Positions 9,658-20,484 are shown, counted from the first letter of the stretch. The stretch: 64,000 nt of DNA from Methylococcales bacterium (GCA_026399015.1 JAPLRS010000023.1:22051-86050); one strand, 5' to 3'. The notes: a model not told the origin generated them from the letters alone. Made by a program: numbers and translations.

Positions 9658-9942
9658 ATGACCGCATCACAAAAAAATGCTGAAATTATTAACATAGACA
9701 GCAAAAGAACCCTGCTTCTACCGCTATCAGTCTATGTAAAACAAACTGTTGAACAATATTTAGCCCAATTAAGTGGACATGATGCCGTTGGTTTACATGC
9801 CATGGTTATCGGTGAAGTTGAAAAACCTTTACTCGAAGCCGCTTTAGAGCATGCTGGATATAACCAAACTAAAGCTGCAAAAGCCTTAGGTTTAAGTCGA
9901 AGCACCCTTCGAAAAAAATTAGATCAATACGATATATCTTAA
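9658..9942 (+). CDS. fis: Nucleoid-associated DNA-binding protein Fis
   Basis: The protein of 94 residues (98 if the upstream GTG at 9646 is used) has the Fis C-terminal helix-turn-helix AGYNQTKAAKALGLSRSTLRKKL and ends QYDIS. The N-terminal part supplies the beta-hairpin and dimer helices (VEQYLAQLSGHDAVGLHAMV). Three in-frame starts exist: GTG 9646, GTG 9652 and ATG 9658. The only SD-like sequence (ggata at 9641-9645) fits GTG 9652 best, so the start is uncertain by a few codons. It lies just after dusB, as expected for the operon. Fis bends DNA and modulates rRNA transcription, recombination and replication initiation. Confidence 0.92.
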   Translation: MTASQKNAEIINIDSKRTLLLPLSVYVKQTVEQYLAQLSGHDAVGLHAMVIGEVEKPLLEAALEHAGYNQTKAAKALGLSRSTLRKKLDQYDIS

Positions 9943-10011
9943 AACTTACACATCAATTTAAGTTTTTCTGCTACACACCTACACCTTCCATACTATTAAT
10001 AAAAGGCCTGC

Positions 10012-11571
10012 ATGAACAAAAAAATAACTCGAGCTCTGATCAGCGTTTCAGATAAAACTGGCATAATCGACTTTTCTAAGGCTTTGAGTGATCTCGGTAT
10101 AGAGCTCCTCTCTACAGGTGGTACCGCCAAAATCCTCGCAGAAAATAATATCCCAGTCACAGAAGTTTCTGATTACACAGGTTTTCCTGAAATGATGGAT
10201 GGTCGTGTTAAAACGTTACATCCCAAAGTTCATGGCGGCATCTTAGGTCGTCGTGGTATTGATGATACTGTTATGGCAGACAATGGCATTAAACCCATAG
10301 ATATAGTGGTTGTTAACCTTTACCCTTTTGAACAAACCATTGCTAACCCCAATTGTGACTTTGAAACAGCTATCGAGAATATCGATATCGGCGGCCCAAC
10401 GATGATTCGTGCGGCAGCTAAAAATCATACAGATGTAGCTATTGTCGTTGACCCTAGTGATTATGCCGCCACTTTGACTGAATTACAAAATTCAGCTAAT
10501 GCGTTATCTGCTCAAACTCGTTTTAACTTAGCATTAAAGAGCTTTGAACATACAGGTCGTTATGACACAGCCATTGCTACTTATTTAGGCAACTTAAGTG
10601 GCATTCAATTTCCTGAAACTCTTAACTTACAATTTTATCGTAGCCAAACCATGCGTTATGGTGAAAACCCTCATCAAAATGCCGCTTTTTATCGTGAAAA
10701 AGCACCTGTATCTGGCACTATTGCTGCTGCCCGTCAGTTACAAGGTAAAGAATTATCTTATAACAACATTGCCGATGCCGATGCCGCTTTAGAATGCGTT
10801 AAATCATTCAATGCCAAACCGACCTGCGTTATTGTTAAACATGCAAATCCTTGTGGAGTTGCAGAAGCTGACAATCTATTAGGTGCGTATGATAAAGCCT
10901 ATGCAACAGATCCAACCTCTGCATTTGGCGGTATTATTGCTTTTAACCAAGAATTAGATGCAGAAACAGCAGCTGAAATTATTAAGCGTCAATTCGTTGA
11001 AGTAATCATTGCACCTAGCTTAACAACAGAAGCACAAACTGTTTTATCAGAAAAACAAAATATCCGTGTTTTGGAATGTGGCGTTTGGTCAGCGAAACCT
11101 GAACCCGCATTTGACTATAAACGCGTTGCAGGCGGTTTATTGGTACAAGATAAAGACTTAGGTGAAGTTGATCCTGCAGACATTAAAATTGTTAGTAAAC
11201 GTGAACCCACTGCACAAGAATTTGCGGATTTATTATTTGCTTGGAAAGTCGGTAAATTCGTTAAATCTAATGCAATTGTCTACTGTAAAAATGGCCAAAC
11301 AATAGGTGTAGGTGCTGGTCAAATGAGCAGAGTCTATTCCGCTAAAATTGCAGGCATAAAAGCTGCAGATGAAGGTCTAGAAGTCCCTGGTTCTGCCTTA
11401 GCCTCAGATGCTTTCTTCCCTTTTAGGGATGGCATTGATGCAGCTGCAGAGGCTGGCATTACGGCCATTATTCAACCGGGTGGTTCAATGCGTGATAACG
11501 AAGTTATCGCCGCAGCTGATGAACATAACATCGCGATGGTCTTTACCGGCATGCGTCATTTCAGACATTAA
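10012..11571 (+). CDS. purH: Bifunctional AICAR transformylase / IMP cyclohydrolase
   Basis: The 519-residue protein carries out the last two steps of IMP synthesis. The N-terminal MGS-like cyclohydrolase domain starts with [18 protein letters not shown] and has STGGTAKIL and [18 protein letters not shown]. The C-terminal transformylase domain has [15 protein letters not shown], the catalytic-type [10 protein letters not shown] and [13 protein letters not shown], and ends [20 protein letters not shown] with TGMRHFRH. Its length is normal. purD follows 18 bp downstream, giving a purHD operon. Confidence 0.97.
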   Translation: MNKKITRALISVSDKTGIIDFSKALSDLGIELLSTGGTAKILAENNIPVTEVSDYTGFPEMMDGRVKTLHPKVHGGILGRRGIDDTVMADNGIKPIDIVVVNLYPFEQTIANPNCDFETAIENIDIGGPTMIRAAAKNHTDVAIVVDPSDYAATLTELQNSANALSAQTRFNLALKSFEHTGRYDTAIATYLGNLSGIQFPETLNLQFYRSQTMRYGENPHQNAAFYREKAPVSGTIAAARQLQGKELSYNNIADADAALECVKSFNAKPTCVIVKHANPCGVAEADNLLGAYDKAYATDPTSAFGGIIAFNQELDAETAAEIIKRQFVEVIIAPSLTTEAQTVLSEKQNIRVLECGVWSAKPEPAFDYKRVAGGLLVQDKDLGEVDPADIKIVSKREPTAQEFADLLFAWKVGKFVKSNAIVYCKNGQTIGVGAGQMSRVYSAKIAGIKAADEGLEVPGSALASDAFFPFRDGIDAAAEAGITAIIQPGGSMRDNEVIAAADEHNIAMVFTGMRHFRH

Positions 11572-11589
11572 AATAGAGTGAGTCATAAC

Positions 11590-12861
11590 ATGAAAGTATT
11601 GATCGTTGGTAGCGGTGGACGTGAACACGCCCTGGCTTGGAAAACCAAACAATCACCTAAAGTTTCTAGCGTTTTTGTGGCACCAGGTAATCCAGGCACT
11701 GCATTAGAAGACAACATTACTAATATTGCAATTGCAGTCGATGATATTTCTGGTTTATTAGCCTTTGCCCTAGCAGAAAAAATTGACCTGACTATCATTG
11801 GCCCCGAAGTTCCTTTAGTATTAGGTGTTGTTGATCAATTTACAGCAGCCGGTCTTAAATGCTTTGGTCCCACTGCGCAAGCTGCGCAACTAGAAGGCTC
11901 AAAATCTTTCTGTAAAGATTTTATGATTCGCCATCAGATTCCGACAGCAGCCTATCAATCATTTACCGACAAAGATTTAGCGATTGCTTATATTAAACAA
12001 CAAGGCGCACCTATTGTTGTTAAAGCTGACGGCTTAGCCGCAGGTAAAGGTGTTATTGTTGCCAATACAGAAGCAGAAGCTATTGCTGCTGTTGAAGATA
12101 TGCTGTCAGGAAATGTCTTTGGTGAAGCCGGTAACCGCGTCGTTGTTGAAGAATTTTTAGTCGGCGAAGAAGCTAGTTTTATTGTAATAGCAGACGGTAA
12201 ACATGCATTACCCATGGCTACTTCACAAGATCATAAAGCCCGTGATAATGGTGATAAAGGCCCTAACACTGGCGGCATGGGGGCTTACTCACCCGCCCCA
12301 GTAGTCACTCAAGAGATTCACGATATAGTCATGCGTGATGTCATCAATCCTACGTTAAAAGGTATGGCAGAAGATGGTCTACCTTACACAGGCTTTTTAT
12401 ATGCTGGTTTAATGATCAGCAAAGACAATACCGTTAAAGTTTTAGAATACAACTGTCGTTTTGGAGATCCTGAAACACAACCCATTATGATGCGCATGAA
12501 AAGCGATTTAGTCGACTTATGTAGTGCAGCGTTAGAAGGTAAGCTTGATAAAACAAGCAGCGATTGGGATGATCGTGCGGCCTTAGGTGTAGTCTTAGCC
12601 GCAGGTGGTTATCCAGACGCGTATCAAAAAGGCGATATCATTTCTGGTCTAACATCTGAATCTCAAGCAGATCGTAAAGTATTCCACGCCGGCACTCAGC
12701 AACAAGGTGATAACATCGTAACAGCGGGTGGTCGAGTTTTATGTGCCTGTGCTTTAGGTGAAACTATCCAAGAAGCTCAAACTAAAGCTTATGAATTAGT
12801 GGATACCATCCAATGGGATAATATGTTCTATCGCACGGATATTGGCTTTAAAGCCCTTTAA
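11590..12861 (+). CDS. purD: Phosphoribosylamine-glycine ligase
   Basis: This 423-residue ATP-grasp enzyme makes glycinamide ribonucleotide in purine synthesis. The start at ATG 11590 gives the canonical MKVLIVGSGGREHALAW; an in-frame GTG at 11578 would add four residues, but its upstream bases overlap the purH stop region, and gagtgag sits well placed before the ATG. Motifs include IIGPEVPLVLGVVD, KADGLAAGKGVIVA, GNRVVVEEFLVGEEASF and EYNCRFGDPETQ. It is co-transcribed with purH and closed by the hairpin at 12890-12924. Confidence 0.96.
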   Translation: MKVLIVGSGGREHALAWKTKQSPKVSSVFVAPGNPGTALEDNITNIAIAVDDISGLLAFALAEKIDLTIIGPEVPLVLGVVDQFTAAGLKCFGPTAQAAQLEGSKSFCKDFMIRHQIPTAAYQSFTDKDLAIAYIKQQGAPIVVKADGLAAGKGVIVANTEAEAIAAVEDMLSGNVFGEAGNRVVVEEFLVGEEASFIVIADGKHALPMATSQDHKARDNGDKGPNTGGMGAYSPAPVVTQEIHDIVMRDVINPTLKGMAEDGLPYTGFLYAGLMISKDNTVKVLEYNCRFGDPETQPIMMRMKSDLVDLCSAALEGKLDKTSSDWDDRAALGVVLAAGGYPDAYQKGDIISGLTSESQADRKVFHAGTQQQGDNIVTAGGRVLCACALGETIQEAQTKAYELVDTIQWDNMFYRTDIGFKAL

Positions 12862-12889
12862 GATTTCTAATTAAACTTAAATAATTAAA

Positions 12890-12924
12890 TAAACCGGTGT
12901 AAAGAAGCGTTTTACACCGGTTTA
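12890..12924. terminator. Bidirectional hairpin between purD and the M18 aminopeptidase
   Basis: A perfect 14-bp stem (taaaccggtgtaaa with tttacaccggttta) and a 7-nt loop lie 29 bp after the purD stop and 15 bp beyond the end of the convergent aminopeptidase gene. The position between convergent genes suggests termination from both sides. The U-tract is short on either strand. Confidence 0.75.
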
Positions 12925-12938
12925 TCTAAGCAAGACTG

Positions 12939-14243
12939 CTAAGAAATAAAAAACTGTCTCAATACCTTAATCATGTAATGATGATCTAAGACCCCTGCAC
13001 TTTCTCTAATACTGTGCATAGCCCATAAGGGATTCCCCACATCAATCGACCTAACACCCAATTTAGCTGAAGTAATGGGACCAATTGTACTGCCACAGGC
13101 TAAATCACTACGATGCGAATAAGTTTGATAAGGTACCTCAGCCTGAGAACACCAATCTATAAACTGCGCCTGCGAAATACTTTCAGTACTGTACCGATGA
13201 CTCGCATTTACTTTTATGACCGGCCCTTTATTTACGATAACTTTATGATCAGGCTCATAAGCTAAAGGAAAACTCGGTTGATAAGCATGCGCCATATCCG
13301 CACTAATCAAAAAACTCTTGGCTAAAGCTCTGGCATAATCTTCAGTTGAATAAGCATTTGTAACCGCTATTCTTTGTAATACGTCACCTAAGAAACTGCC
13401 GTCTGCACCACGATTACTTTCACTACCAATTTCTTCATGATCAAAAAAAGCACACACTAAGGTGCTATCAGTGTTTAATACACTTTCATCTAGCAACGCT
13501 AAAGTAGCAGCATGACAAGACGCTAAATTATCCAACTGACTGTCTGCATAAAACTCTTGTTCTGCGCCCCATATAACCCCTTTTTGCGTATCATAAACAG
13601 CTAAGTCCCAAGATAAGATTTTTTCTAAACCACAGCCCAACTTATCTTGTAATAACTTGGCAAAATACTCAGCAGGTAAAGCATCTTGAATCGCTGTAGA
13701 TAGAATTAAAGGTAATTCCATTTGCTTATGTAACTTTAAGCCTTCTTCATTAACGGTTCTATTCATATGAATGGCAAGATTAGGTAAGCGTAACAAAGCT
13801 TCATCAAACTTAATCAATGCACTGACAATATTATTATCTGCATCTTTGTAATTAACACGCCCTGCCAAACTTAAATCTCTGTCCGCAAACGTCGCGATAA
13901 TAGGGCCACCATAAACCTCTACACCTAAACGAAATAAACCCTCGATAGCCGTAATTGGATTAGGTTTAATTCTAAAACCCGGTGAATCGGTATGCGCACC
14001 CACTAATTTAAAACCGGTTTCTACCAGTGATTTAGACCCTTGTACAAACACAACAATAGAGGAATCATCTCTGATTACATAATATCGGCCACCCGCTTTT
14101 AACTCCCAAGCCGCTGTTTCATCTAGCCTTACAAAATCAAAAGCTTTTAACTTTGTTTCTACACTTTTAACCGCATGCCAAGGACTGGGACTGACATCTA
14201 TAAAATCTAATAAATCTTGTACTTGCTGTTGGGCAGTTAGCAT
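12939..14243 (-). CDS. apeB: M18 family zinc aminopeptidase
   Basis: The 434-residue protein matches the M18 family of aspartyl-type aminopeptidases with two metal ions. Metal-site sequences include [15 protein letters not shown] near residue 80, [19 protein letters not shown] near 280, and HSIRE near the C-terminus, preceded by [20 protein letters not shown]. The ATG at 14243 overlaps the msrB stop by 7 bp (ATGCTAA), which suggests translational coupling. A longer frame reaching 14279 would run into msrB and is not needed. The exact peptide preference cannot be told from sequence, and the symbol is assigned by family only. Confidence 0.88.
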   Translation of the reverse strand: MLTAQQQVQDLLDFIDVSPSPWHAVKSVETKLKAFDFVRLDETAAWELKAGGRYYVIRDDSSIVVFVQGSKSLVETGFKLVGAHTDSPGFRIKPNPITAIEGLFRLGVEVYGGPIIATFADRDLSLAGRVNYKDADNNIVSALIKFDEALLRLPNLAIHMNRTVNEEGLKLHKQMELPLILSTAIQDALPAEYFAKLLQDKLGCGLEKILSWDLAVYDTQKGVIWGAEQEFYADSQLDNLASCHAATLALLDESVLNTDSTLVCAFFDHEEIGSESNRGADGSFLGDVLQRIAVTNAYSTEDYARALAKSFLISADMAHAYQPSFPLAYEPDHKVIVNKGPVIKVNASHRYSTESISQAQFIDWCSQAEVPYQTYSHRSDLACGSTIGPITSAKLGVRSIDVGNPLWAMHSIRESAGVLDHHYMIKVLRQFFIS

Positions 14244-14635
14244 TTTTCTTTTAAATCCAAAGAAGCTGAGTTGATACAATAGCGTAAACCTGTTGGCAAA
14301 GGACCATCTTCAAACACATGACCTAAATGCGCATCACACACTTTACAGGTCACTTCTACTCTACGCATGCCATGAGTTGTATCAGTATGTTCATTAACAC
14401 TACCCTCTGGTAAATCCGACCAGAAACTCGGCCAACCTGAACCTGAATCATATTTTGTTTCTGAACTAAATAATGGGTTATCACAACAGATACAGTGATA
14501 AACACCTGGCGTTTTGCAATCATTATATTTACCTGTAAAAGGCGCTTCCGTGCCTTTTAAGCGACAAATACTAAATTGTTCGGGCGACAACTTATCTACC
14601 CATTCATCATTTTTATTTACTTTTTTGTCTGACAT
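14237..14635 (-). CDS. msrB: Peptide-methionine (R)-S-oxide reductase
   Basis: The 132-residue enzyme reduces methionine-R-sulfoxide in oxidised proteins. It carries both structural zinc CxxC pairs (CICC and CKVC), the signature GSGWPSFW and [10 protein letters not shown], and the catalytic Cys in [10 protein letters not shown]. It is translationally coupled to the downstream M18 aminopeptidase. The pairing fits repair and turnover of damaged proteins, but that link is inference. It is divergently transcribed from gmd across a 253-bp gap. Confidence 0.96.
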   Translation of the reverse strand: MSDKKVNKNDEWVDKLSPEQFSICRLKGTEAPFTGKYNDCKTPGVYHCICCDNPLFSSETKYDSGSGWPSFWSDLPEGSVNEHTDTTHGMRRVEVTCKVCDAHLGHVFEDGPLPTGLRYCINSASLDLKEKC

Positions 14636-14888
14636 AGTCTAGTTAATAAGGATACTTAGTTAATAATATGCATTTTACGCGATGATTGGCACATCACCAA
14701 AATACAGATTGGTTAAAATCGATGATGTAGATATATCCGCTAAAATTCATTTATCAATTCTAAATAATTTGTTGCCTGATTCGTCACTTATTTGCAATAC
14801 AAATCTAGTAAATTACCTGTAAAATAGCCCCATACACAAAAGTTAGATCGTTGTATATCTTTTATTAAACCCTAAATTAAATTACACC

Positions 14889-16010
14889 ATGACCCAAAAA
14901 GTAGCTTTAATAACCGGTATCACCGGACAAGATGGTTCTTATCTCGCTGAATTTTTATTAGAAAAAGGTTATGAAGTTCACGGCATTAAACGCCGTTCAT
15001 CCTTGTTTAATACCCAACGTATCAATCACATTTATCAAGACCCACACATTACTCACCCTAAGTTCTTCTTACATTACGGTGATTTAACCGATAGTTCCAA
15101 CTTAACACGTATCTTAAGTGAAACCCAACCTGACGAAGTTTATAACCTTGGCGCTATGAGTCATGTCGCTGTGTCTTTTGAGTCCCCTGAATATACTGCA
15201 GATGTTGATGCGATGGGCACCCTACGCTTATTAGAAGCGATTCGGTTTTTAAAGCTAGAGAAGAAAACTCGTTTTTATCAAGCTTCCACTTCTGAGTTAT
15301 ATGGTTTAGTTCAAGAAATTCCGCAAAAAGAAACCACCCCATTTTACCCAAGATCGCCTTATGCTGTCGCTAAGCTTTATGCGTACTGGATTACGGTTAA
15401 CTACCGTGAGGCCTATGGCATCTATGCGTGTAACGGTATTTTGTTTAACCATGAATCACCACGCCGTGGTGAAACGTTTGTAACGCGTAAAATCACACGT
15501 GGTTTAAGCAACATTGCTATGGGTCTAGAACAATGTCTATTCATGGGTAACATGGATTCTTTAAGAGACTGGGGCCATGCCAAAGACTTTGTACGTATGC
15601 AATGGATGATGTTACAACAAGACCAACCTGAAGATTTTGTGATTGCCACCGGCGTACAGTATTCCGTTAGACAATTTATCGAAATGTCAGCACAAGAATT
15701 AGGTGTAACTATACGCTGGGAAGGCACTGGCGTTGATGAAAAAGGCTATGTTGCAACTATTGAAGGCGATAAAGCCCCCGGCTTAACCGTCGGCCAAACC
15801 ATCGTAGCCATAGACCCACGTTACTTTAGACCGGCTGAAGTAGAAACTTTACTAGGTGACCCTAGTAAAGCCAAAGAGAAACTAGGTTGGGTACCACAAA
15901 TCACTTTACAAGAAATGATTAATGAGATGGTGGCTTGTGATCATGATGAAGCTAAAAAACACGCTATATTAAAAAGCGAAGGCTATAACGTTTCTGTTAG
16001 CAGAGAATAA
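14889..16010 (+). CDS. gmd: GDP-mannose 4,6-dehydratase
   Basis: The 373-residue short-chain dehydrogenase converts GDP-mannose to GDP-4-keto-6-deoxymannose, first step to GDP-L-fucose. It shows the NADP-binding [20 protein letters not shown], the family RRSS motif, ASTSELYG with the catalytic Thr/Ser-Glu, and the catalytic YAVAK at about residue 160. [19 protein letters not shown] is diagnostic for Gmd. It is the first gene of a four-gene nucleotide-sugar cassette and is 3 bp from fcl. Confidence 0.97.
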   Translation: MTQKVALITGITGQDGSYLAEFLLEKGYEVHGIKRRSSLFNTQRINHIYQDPHITHPKFFLHYGDLTDSSNLTRILSETQPDEVYNLGAMSHVAVSFESPEYTADVDAMGTLRLLEAIRFLKLEKKTRFYQASTSELYGLVQEIPQKETTPFYPRSPYAVAKLYAYWITVNYREAYGIYACNGILFNHESPRRGETFVTRKITRGLSNIAMGLEQCLFMGNMDSLRDWGHAKDFVRMQWMMLQQDQPEDFVIATGVQYSVRQFIEMSAQELGVTIRWEGTGVDEKGYVATIEGDKAPGLTVGQTIVAIDPRYFRPAEVETLLGDPSKAKEKLGWVPQITLQEMINEMVACDHDEAKKHAILKSEGYNVSVSRE

Positions 16011-16013
16011 AAC

Positions 16014-16988
16014 ATGATTGATAAACAAGCAAAGATCTATGTAGCCGGCCATCGAGGTATGGTAGGTTCTGCTATTGTTAAACAATTAACAGCAGCAGGT
16101 CATCAAAATATCATTGTACGCACGCATGCAGAATTAGATTTAACAGACCAAAACGCTGTTAAAGACTTTATGCAACAAGAAAAACCCGACTATGTGATTC
16201 TAGCGGCTGCTAAAGTAGGTGGAATTCATGCCAATAATGTTTTTCCAGCTGAATTCATTTATCAAAACCTAATGATGGAAGCTAACATCGTTCATCAAGC
16301 ATGGGCCGCAGGTTGCCAGAATTTGCTCTTTTTAGGTAGTTCATGTATCTACCCAAAACTAGCACCACAACCTATGACAGAAGATGCCTTACTCACAGGC
16401 ATTTTAGAGGCAACTAATGAACCGTATGCAATCGCTAAAATTGCCGGCATCAAATTATGTGAGTCATACAATCGTCAATACGGCACTGATTATCGCTCTG
16501 TGATGCCGACTAATCTTTATGGTCATAATGACAACTTTCATTTAGAAAATAGTCATGTAATTCCAGCTATGATTAGAAAGTTTCATGATGCAAAAATAAA
16601 CCAATCTGCAACCGTAACTCTCTGGGGAACGGGCACCGCTATGCGTGAGTTTTTACATGTGGATGATATGGCGTCTGCTAGTATTCATGTTTTAGGTTTA
16701 ACGACAGAGCATTACCAAAGCAATACTGCTCCAATGTTATCCCATCTTAATGTCGGTACAGGTATTGACGTGACCATCAAAGAATTAGCAGAAACCATTC
16801 AAGAAGTTGTTGGATTTGAAGGCCAAATTGTCTGGGACAGCACCAAACCAGATGGTACCCCCAGAAAGCTTATGGATGTAAGCAAAGTTAAAGCCTTAGG
16901 TTGGGAACCCAAAGTCACTTTAAAACACGGCTTGATCGACACTTATAAATGGTTTATTGAAAATCAAGACCAATTTAAATCACATTAA
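16014..16988 (+). CDS. fcl: GDP-L-fucose synthase
   Basis: The 324-residue epimerase-reductase turns the Gmd product into GDP-L-fucose. The N-terminus has [17 protein letters not shown], followed by [12 protein letters not shown], the [15 protein letters not shown] motif, the catalytic YAIAK (Y and K near residue 140), and [12 protein letters not shown]. Length and order after gmd are canonical. It lies 3 bp after gmd and 23 bp before ugd. Confidence 0.97.
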   Translation: MIDKQAKIYVAGHRGMVGSAIVKQLTAAGHQNIIVRTHAELDLTDQNAVKDFMQQEKPDYVILAAAKVGGIHANNVFPAEFIYQNLMMEANIVHQAWAAGCQNLLFLGSSCIYPKLAPQPMTEDALLTGILEATNEPYAIAKIAGIKLCESYNRQYGTDYRSVMPTNLYGHNDNFHLENSHVIPAMIRKFHDAKINQSATVTLWGTGTAMREFLHVDDMASASIHVLGLTTEHYQSNTAPMLSHLNVGTGIDVTIKELAETIQEVVGFEGQIVWDSTKPDGTPRKLMDVSKVKALGWEPKVTLKHGLIDTYKWFIENQDQFKSH

Positions 16989-17011
16989 ATCAACGACACC
17001 CAATAAACTCT

Positions 17012-18340
17012 ATGAAAATCAGTATAATCGGCAGTGGATATGTAGGACTAGTGAGCGGAGCATGTTTTGCTCAAATGGGCAATAGCGTGACTTGTGTAGA
17101 CATCGATGAAACTAAAATTGAGAAACTAAAACAAGGTATAGTGCCTATTTTTGAACCTGGCTTAGAAGAAATGATCCAGGAAAATATCAAACTAAAGACT
17201 TTAAAGTTTTCAACTGATATTAACAAAGCGATTACCCAATCAAGTCTTGTCTTTATTGCCGTTGGTACTCCCATGGGTGAAGACGGTAGTGCTGATTTAC
17301 AATATGTGCTAGCCGTGGCTAAAAACATTGGTCAGGCCATGCAAAGTCATATTGTGGTAGTTGATAAATCAACAGTCCCCGTAGGCACAGCAGATAAAGT
17401 ACGTGAAACAATTCAACACGAATTAAACGCTCGCCAAAGCCCTCTTACCTTTGATGTGGTATCAAACCCTGAGTTTTTAAAAGAAGGTGCAGCTATTGAT
17501 GATTTTATGAAACCTAATAGAGTAGTTATTGGCGCTGATAACGCTGATGCTACAGAAGTAATGCGTGAACTTTATACACCGTTTATGACAAGAAATGACC
17601 GGTTTATTGCCATGGACATTAAAAGTGCTGAAATGACCAAATACGCAGCTAACGCCATGTTAGCTACTAAAATTTCATTTATGAATGAGATTGCTAATAT
17701 CTGCGAACAAGTAGGAGCAGATATTAATGAGGTTAGAAACGGCATAGGTTCTGATAAACGAATTGGTTATAGTTTTATTTACCCAGGCTGTGGTTATGGT
17801 GGTAGTTGCTTCCCTAAAGATGTACAAGCCTTAGTCAAAACAGCTAAAAACTTTGGGTACAACCCCAGATTATTATCAGCGGTTGAAGATGTTAACAACG
17901 ATCAAAAATCTGTGTTAGCCAATAAAGTCATCCAGCGTCTAGGTTCAGATTTAACAGGTAAAACCTTTGCCGTTTGGGGTTTAGCATTTAAACCAGAAAC
18001 GGATGATATGCGTGCCGCTGCTGCAATCACCATCATTAATATGCTAACAGCACAGGGTGCAGAAATAGTAGCTTACGACCCTAAAGCTCGCCATGAAGCT
18101 GAAAGCTTTTATCTAAAAGATAACAAATGTGTTCGCTATGTTGACAGTAAATATGAAGCACTTAAAAATGCCGATGCCTTATTACTGATTACAGAATGGC
18201 AAGAATTTAAAAGCCCAGATTTTGATGAAATCAAAAAACTACTTAAACAACCTTTATTTTTTGATGGCCGTAATCAATTTAAACAGCAACGCATGGCCGC
18301 TTTAGGCTTTGAATACATTCAAATTGGCGTCACAGCATAA
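17012..18340 (+). CDS. ugd: UDP-glucose 6-dehydrogenase
   Basis: The 442-residue NAD-dependent enzyme makes UDP-glucuronate. The Rossmann fold has MKISIIGSGYVGLVSGACFA, followed by the dimer region with VVDKSTVPVGT, NPEFLKEGAAIDDFM, and the catalytic Cys in GYGGSCFPKDVQAL near residue 260. The UDP-binding domain has WGLAFKPETDDMR. It probably feeds the epimerase encoded 9 bp downstream and belongs to the same operon as gmd-fcl. Confidence 0.96.
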   Translation: MKISIIGSGYVGLVSGACFAQMGNSVTCVDIDETKIEKLKQGIVPIFEPGLEEMIQENIKLKTLKFSTDINKAITQSSLVFIAVGTPMGEDGSADLQYVLAVAKNIGQAMQSHIVVVDKSTVPVGTADKVRETIQHELNARQSPLTFDVVSNPEFLKEGAAIDDFMKPNRVVIGADNADATEVMRELYTPFMTRNDRFIAMDIKSAEMTKYAANAMLATKISFMNEIANICEQVGADINEVRNGIGSDKRIGYSFIYPGCGYGGSCFPKDVQALVKTAKNFGYNPRLLSAVEDVNNDQKSVLANKVIQRLGSDLTGKTFAVWGLAFKPETDDMRAAAAITIINMLTAQGAEIVAYDPKARHEAESFYLKDNKCVRYVDSKYEALKNADALLLITEWQEFKSPDFDEIKKLLKQPLFFDGRNQFKQQRMAALGFEYIQIGVTA

Positions 18341-18349
18341 GCACAAAGC

Positions 18350-19402
18350 ATGAAAATACTCGTCACCGGAACAGCCGGTTTTATTGGATCGTTTGTTGTT
18401 CAGCAATTGCTAGACAGAGGTGACGAAGTCATTGGCATTGATAACATCAATGATTACTATGACATTAATCTAAAGTTAGGACGCTTAAGTAAAGCGGGTA
18501 TTAACGCTGAAGCCTTAACTTGGTATAAATTTATACAAAGCGATAAATATCCCAACTATCGTTTTATTAGAATGAACCTTGAAGACAAACAAGCTATACA
18601 AATGCTGTTTGCCAATGAAAAATTCGATCGAGTCTGCCATTTAGCGGCGCAGGCTGGGGTTAGATACTCCATTGAAAACCCAGATGCTTATGTAAAGAGT
18701 AATATTGAAGGCTTTTTAAATATTTTAGAAGCTTGCCGATGGAATAAAATACAACATTTGGTCTATGCCAGCTCTAGTAGTGTTTATGGCTTAAATAGTA
18801 AAGTGCCTTTTTCTGAGCAAGACTCAATTGCCCACCCGGTAAGTCTTTACGCCGCGACCAAGAAAAGTAACGAATTGATGGCTCACAGTTATAGTGATCT
18901 TTATAACCTACCCACTACCGGTTTACGCTTCTTTACTGTATATGGCCCGTGGGGCAGACCTGATATGTCACCGTTTTTATTTGCAGATGCCATCTTAAAT
19001 AACAGACCTATCAAAGTTTTTAACAATGGCGACATGTTACGCGACTTTACTTATATTGATGACATCACTGAAGGTGTTGTGCGTTGCATAGATAAAGTAG
19101 CAGAGCCTTCTAACACTTGGAATGCAGAGAGTCCCGACCCCAGTAGTTCATCATCACCCTATAGAGTATTTAATATAGGTAATTCAACACCCATAAAACT
19201 GATGGATTTTATACTAAGCATTGAAACAGCCTGTGGCAAAGTGGCAATAAAAAACTATTTACCCATGCAACCCGGTGATGTATATCAAACCAATGCTGAT
19301 ACACAAGCACTTGAGACCCATGTTAATTACAAACCATCGACCTCTTTACTAAAAGGTATTACAGACACTGTGGCTTGGTTTAAAGACTACTACGCGCTAT
19401 AA
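18350..19402 (+). CDS. NAD-dependent nucleotide-sugar epimerase, probably UDP-glucuronate 4-epimerase
   Basis: The 350-residue extended SDR protein has GTAGFIGSFVVQQLLDRGDE, VCHLAAQAGVRYSIENP, ASSSSVYG and the catalytic YAATK (about residue 165). The insert DNINDYYDINLKLGRL and the PDMSPFLFADAI segment are typical of UDP-glucuronate 4-epimerases used in capsule and LPS synthesis. Its position right after ugd agrees with UDP-glucuronate as substrate and UDP-galacturonate as product. UDP-glucose 4-epimerase is the main alternative. It ends 1 bp before the convergent ASCH gene, with no obvious terminator between them. Confidence 0.85.
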   Translation: MKILVTGTAGFIGSFVVQQLLDRGDEVIGIDNINDYYDINLKLGRLSKAGINAEALTWYKFIQSDKYPNYRFIRMNLEDKQAIQMLFANEKFDRVCHLAAQAGVRYSIENPDAYVKSNIEGFLNILEACRWNKIQHLVYASSSSVYGLNSKVPFSEQDSIAHPVSLYAATKKSNELMAHSYSDLYNLPTTGLRFFTVYGPWGRPDMSPFLFADAILNNRPIKVFNNGDMLRDFTYIDDITEGVVRCIDKVAEPSNTWNAESPDPSSSSSPYRVFNIGNSTPIKLMDFILSIETACGKVAIKNYLPMQPGDVYQTNADTQALETHVNYKPSTSLLKGITDTVAWFKDYYAL

Positions 19403-19403
19403 A

Positions 19404-19733
19404 TCAATCTTGTTTAGCAAAAGTATGCACCCAGACTAAACCCTCTGGATTCCACGTCATGCCAGCGTGCATACTTAAAATAATCTGTTTATAAACTTCT
19501 AAATTAGGGTACCCTTCTGCATGCGCATGTTCATCCGTCATATCACCAATGCGCTGACGTGATAAATCGGTCACCACAAAAGTGGAACCATCTAAAATAA
19601 AAGTTTCCCCAGGAAAACCATACACACCATCTCGGCGTTGCTGAGTTTTGGTACCGGCTAAAGTAGCAGCCACCAATTTTGGATGCGTAACTAAACGCTC
19701 TATTGAACACGTTCTTTCAGGTAAAGTAGACAA
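19404..19733 (-). CDS. ASCH domain-containing protein
   Basis: The 109-residue protein resembles the ASCH fold, an RNA-binding beta-barrel related to PUA. The segments LVAATLAGTKTQQRRDGVYG and GETFILDGSTFVVTDLSRQR, with the terminal GLVWVHTFAK, fit the family. Members have been linked to RNA handling or to N4-acetylcytidine amidohydrolase activity, but the role here is not evident. It is convergent with the epimerase, with the two stop codons only 1 bp apart, and it is separated from btuM by its own gap and by the terminator at 19847. Confidence 0.7.
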   Translation of the reverse strand: MSTLPERTCSIERLVTHPKLVAATLAGTKTQQRRDGVYGFPGETFILDGSTFVVTDLSRQRIGDMTDEHAHAEGYPNLEVYKQIILSMHAGMTWNPEGLVWVHTFAKQD

Positions 19734-19846
19734 AGAAAACTCCTTAAATACAAATTGAAGGATTATACACGAGGAAAAAAAAGACTAATTTACAATGCAG
19801 TATAGGCCATTATTTGAACGCATTTGCTTTAGCTATTTCTAATAAA

Positions 19847-19873
19847 AAAATGGGCAGATTAACTGCCCATTTT
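19847..19873 (-). terminator. Intrinsic terminator of the btuB-btuM operon
   Basis: On the minus strand an 11-bp perfect stem (aaaatgggcag with ctgcccatttt) with a 5-nt loop is followed by a run of seven U residues. It lies 42 bp past the btuM stop, which fits termination of that minus-strand operon. Confidence 0.85.
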
Positions 19874-19914
19874 ATGATTCTAGCTGTAATTAATTAAAGT
19901 GATTTAAACCAAAC

Positions 19915-20484
19915 TTAAATTGCTTTATGTTGAGATATGAATGCAGTGATTGTTTTAAGCAATTTAACAGCACCAAACCCCACGATGCCGTATACCAATG
20001 TTGATCCGACAAATGGTACATAGTATTGACTAACGCTCGTTATGTAATCAAAAACCGCTAAACTACCAAATTTACCAGAGAACAAATAGAAACTAGCGTT
20101 TGAGATAACAAAAGCAAAAGAAGCAGACAAAATTAATAAACCAACGGCTTTTACTAAGTCAACTAGCTGTAATGTTTTAAACATTGCAGAGTAGCGACCT
20201 GCAATCCACATGGTTGCATAAGTAGGTATTAAAAATGCATAAGCTGGCGTAACACACCATCCACTCGTACCGTTTTCAATTGAAACATAATCAATTAACG
20301 CGGCTAAGCCTAATAAGAATCCCAAGAACGCTTTTTTACGATAAAACCCTGCAAAGAAAAATACCGCCAAAGATGCATCAGGAAGATGTAAAAAATCGCC
20401 AAAATGATGAAAGCGAGTTAATACCATCAATGCAATAAGAAGGATAGGTAAATACTCTGCCTGTATCCAGCGTTTAATGTTCAT
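19915..20484 (-). CDS. btuM: BtuM-like cobalamin uptake membrane protein (solitary ECF S-component type)
   Basis: The 189-residue protein is very hydrophobic, with about five or six membrane segments. It lies directly downstream of btuB under a cobalamin riboswitch. Size, topology and context match the BtuM family, solitary ECF-type S-component-like proteins proposed to move cobalamin across the inner membrane of Gram-negative bacteria. In characterised BtuM a conserved Cys near residue 80 ligates cobalt; here the only Cys of the whole protein is Cys77, in GTSGWCVTP. The SD (cggagaaaaa) before the ATG is strong. No btuCD or ECF ATPase genes are in the window. The assignment rests on context plus the Cys, not on a database match; DUF6580 is the other family that came to mind. 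Confidence 0.72.
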   Translation of the reverse strand: MNIKRWIQAEYLPILLIALMVLTRFHHFGDFLHLPDASLAVFFFAGFYRKKAFLGFLLGLAALIDYVSIENGTSGWCVTPAYAFLIPTYATMWIAGRYSAMFKTLQLVDLVKAVGLLILSASFAFVISNASFYLFSGKFGSLAVFDYITSVSQYYVPFVGSTLVYGIVGFGAVKLLKTITAFISQHKAI

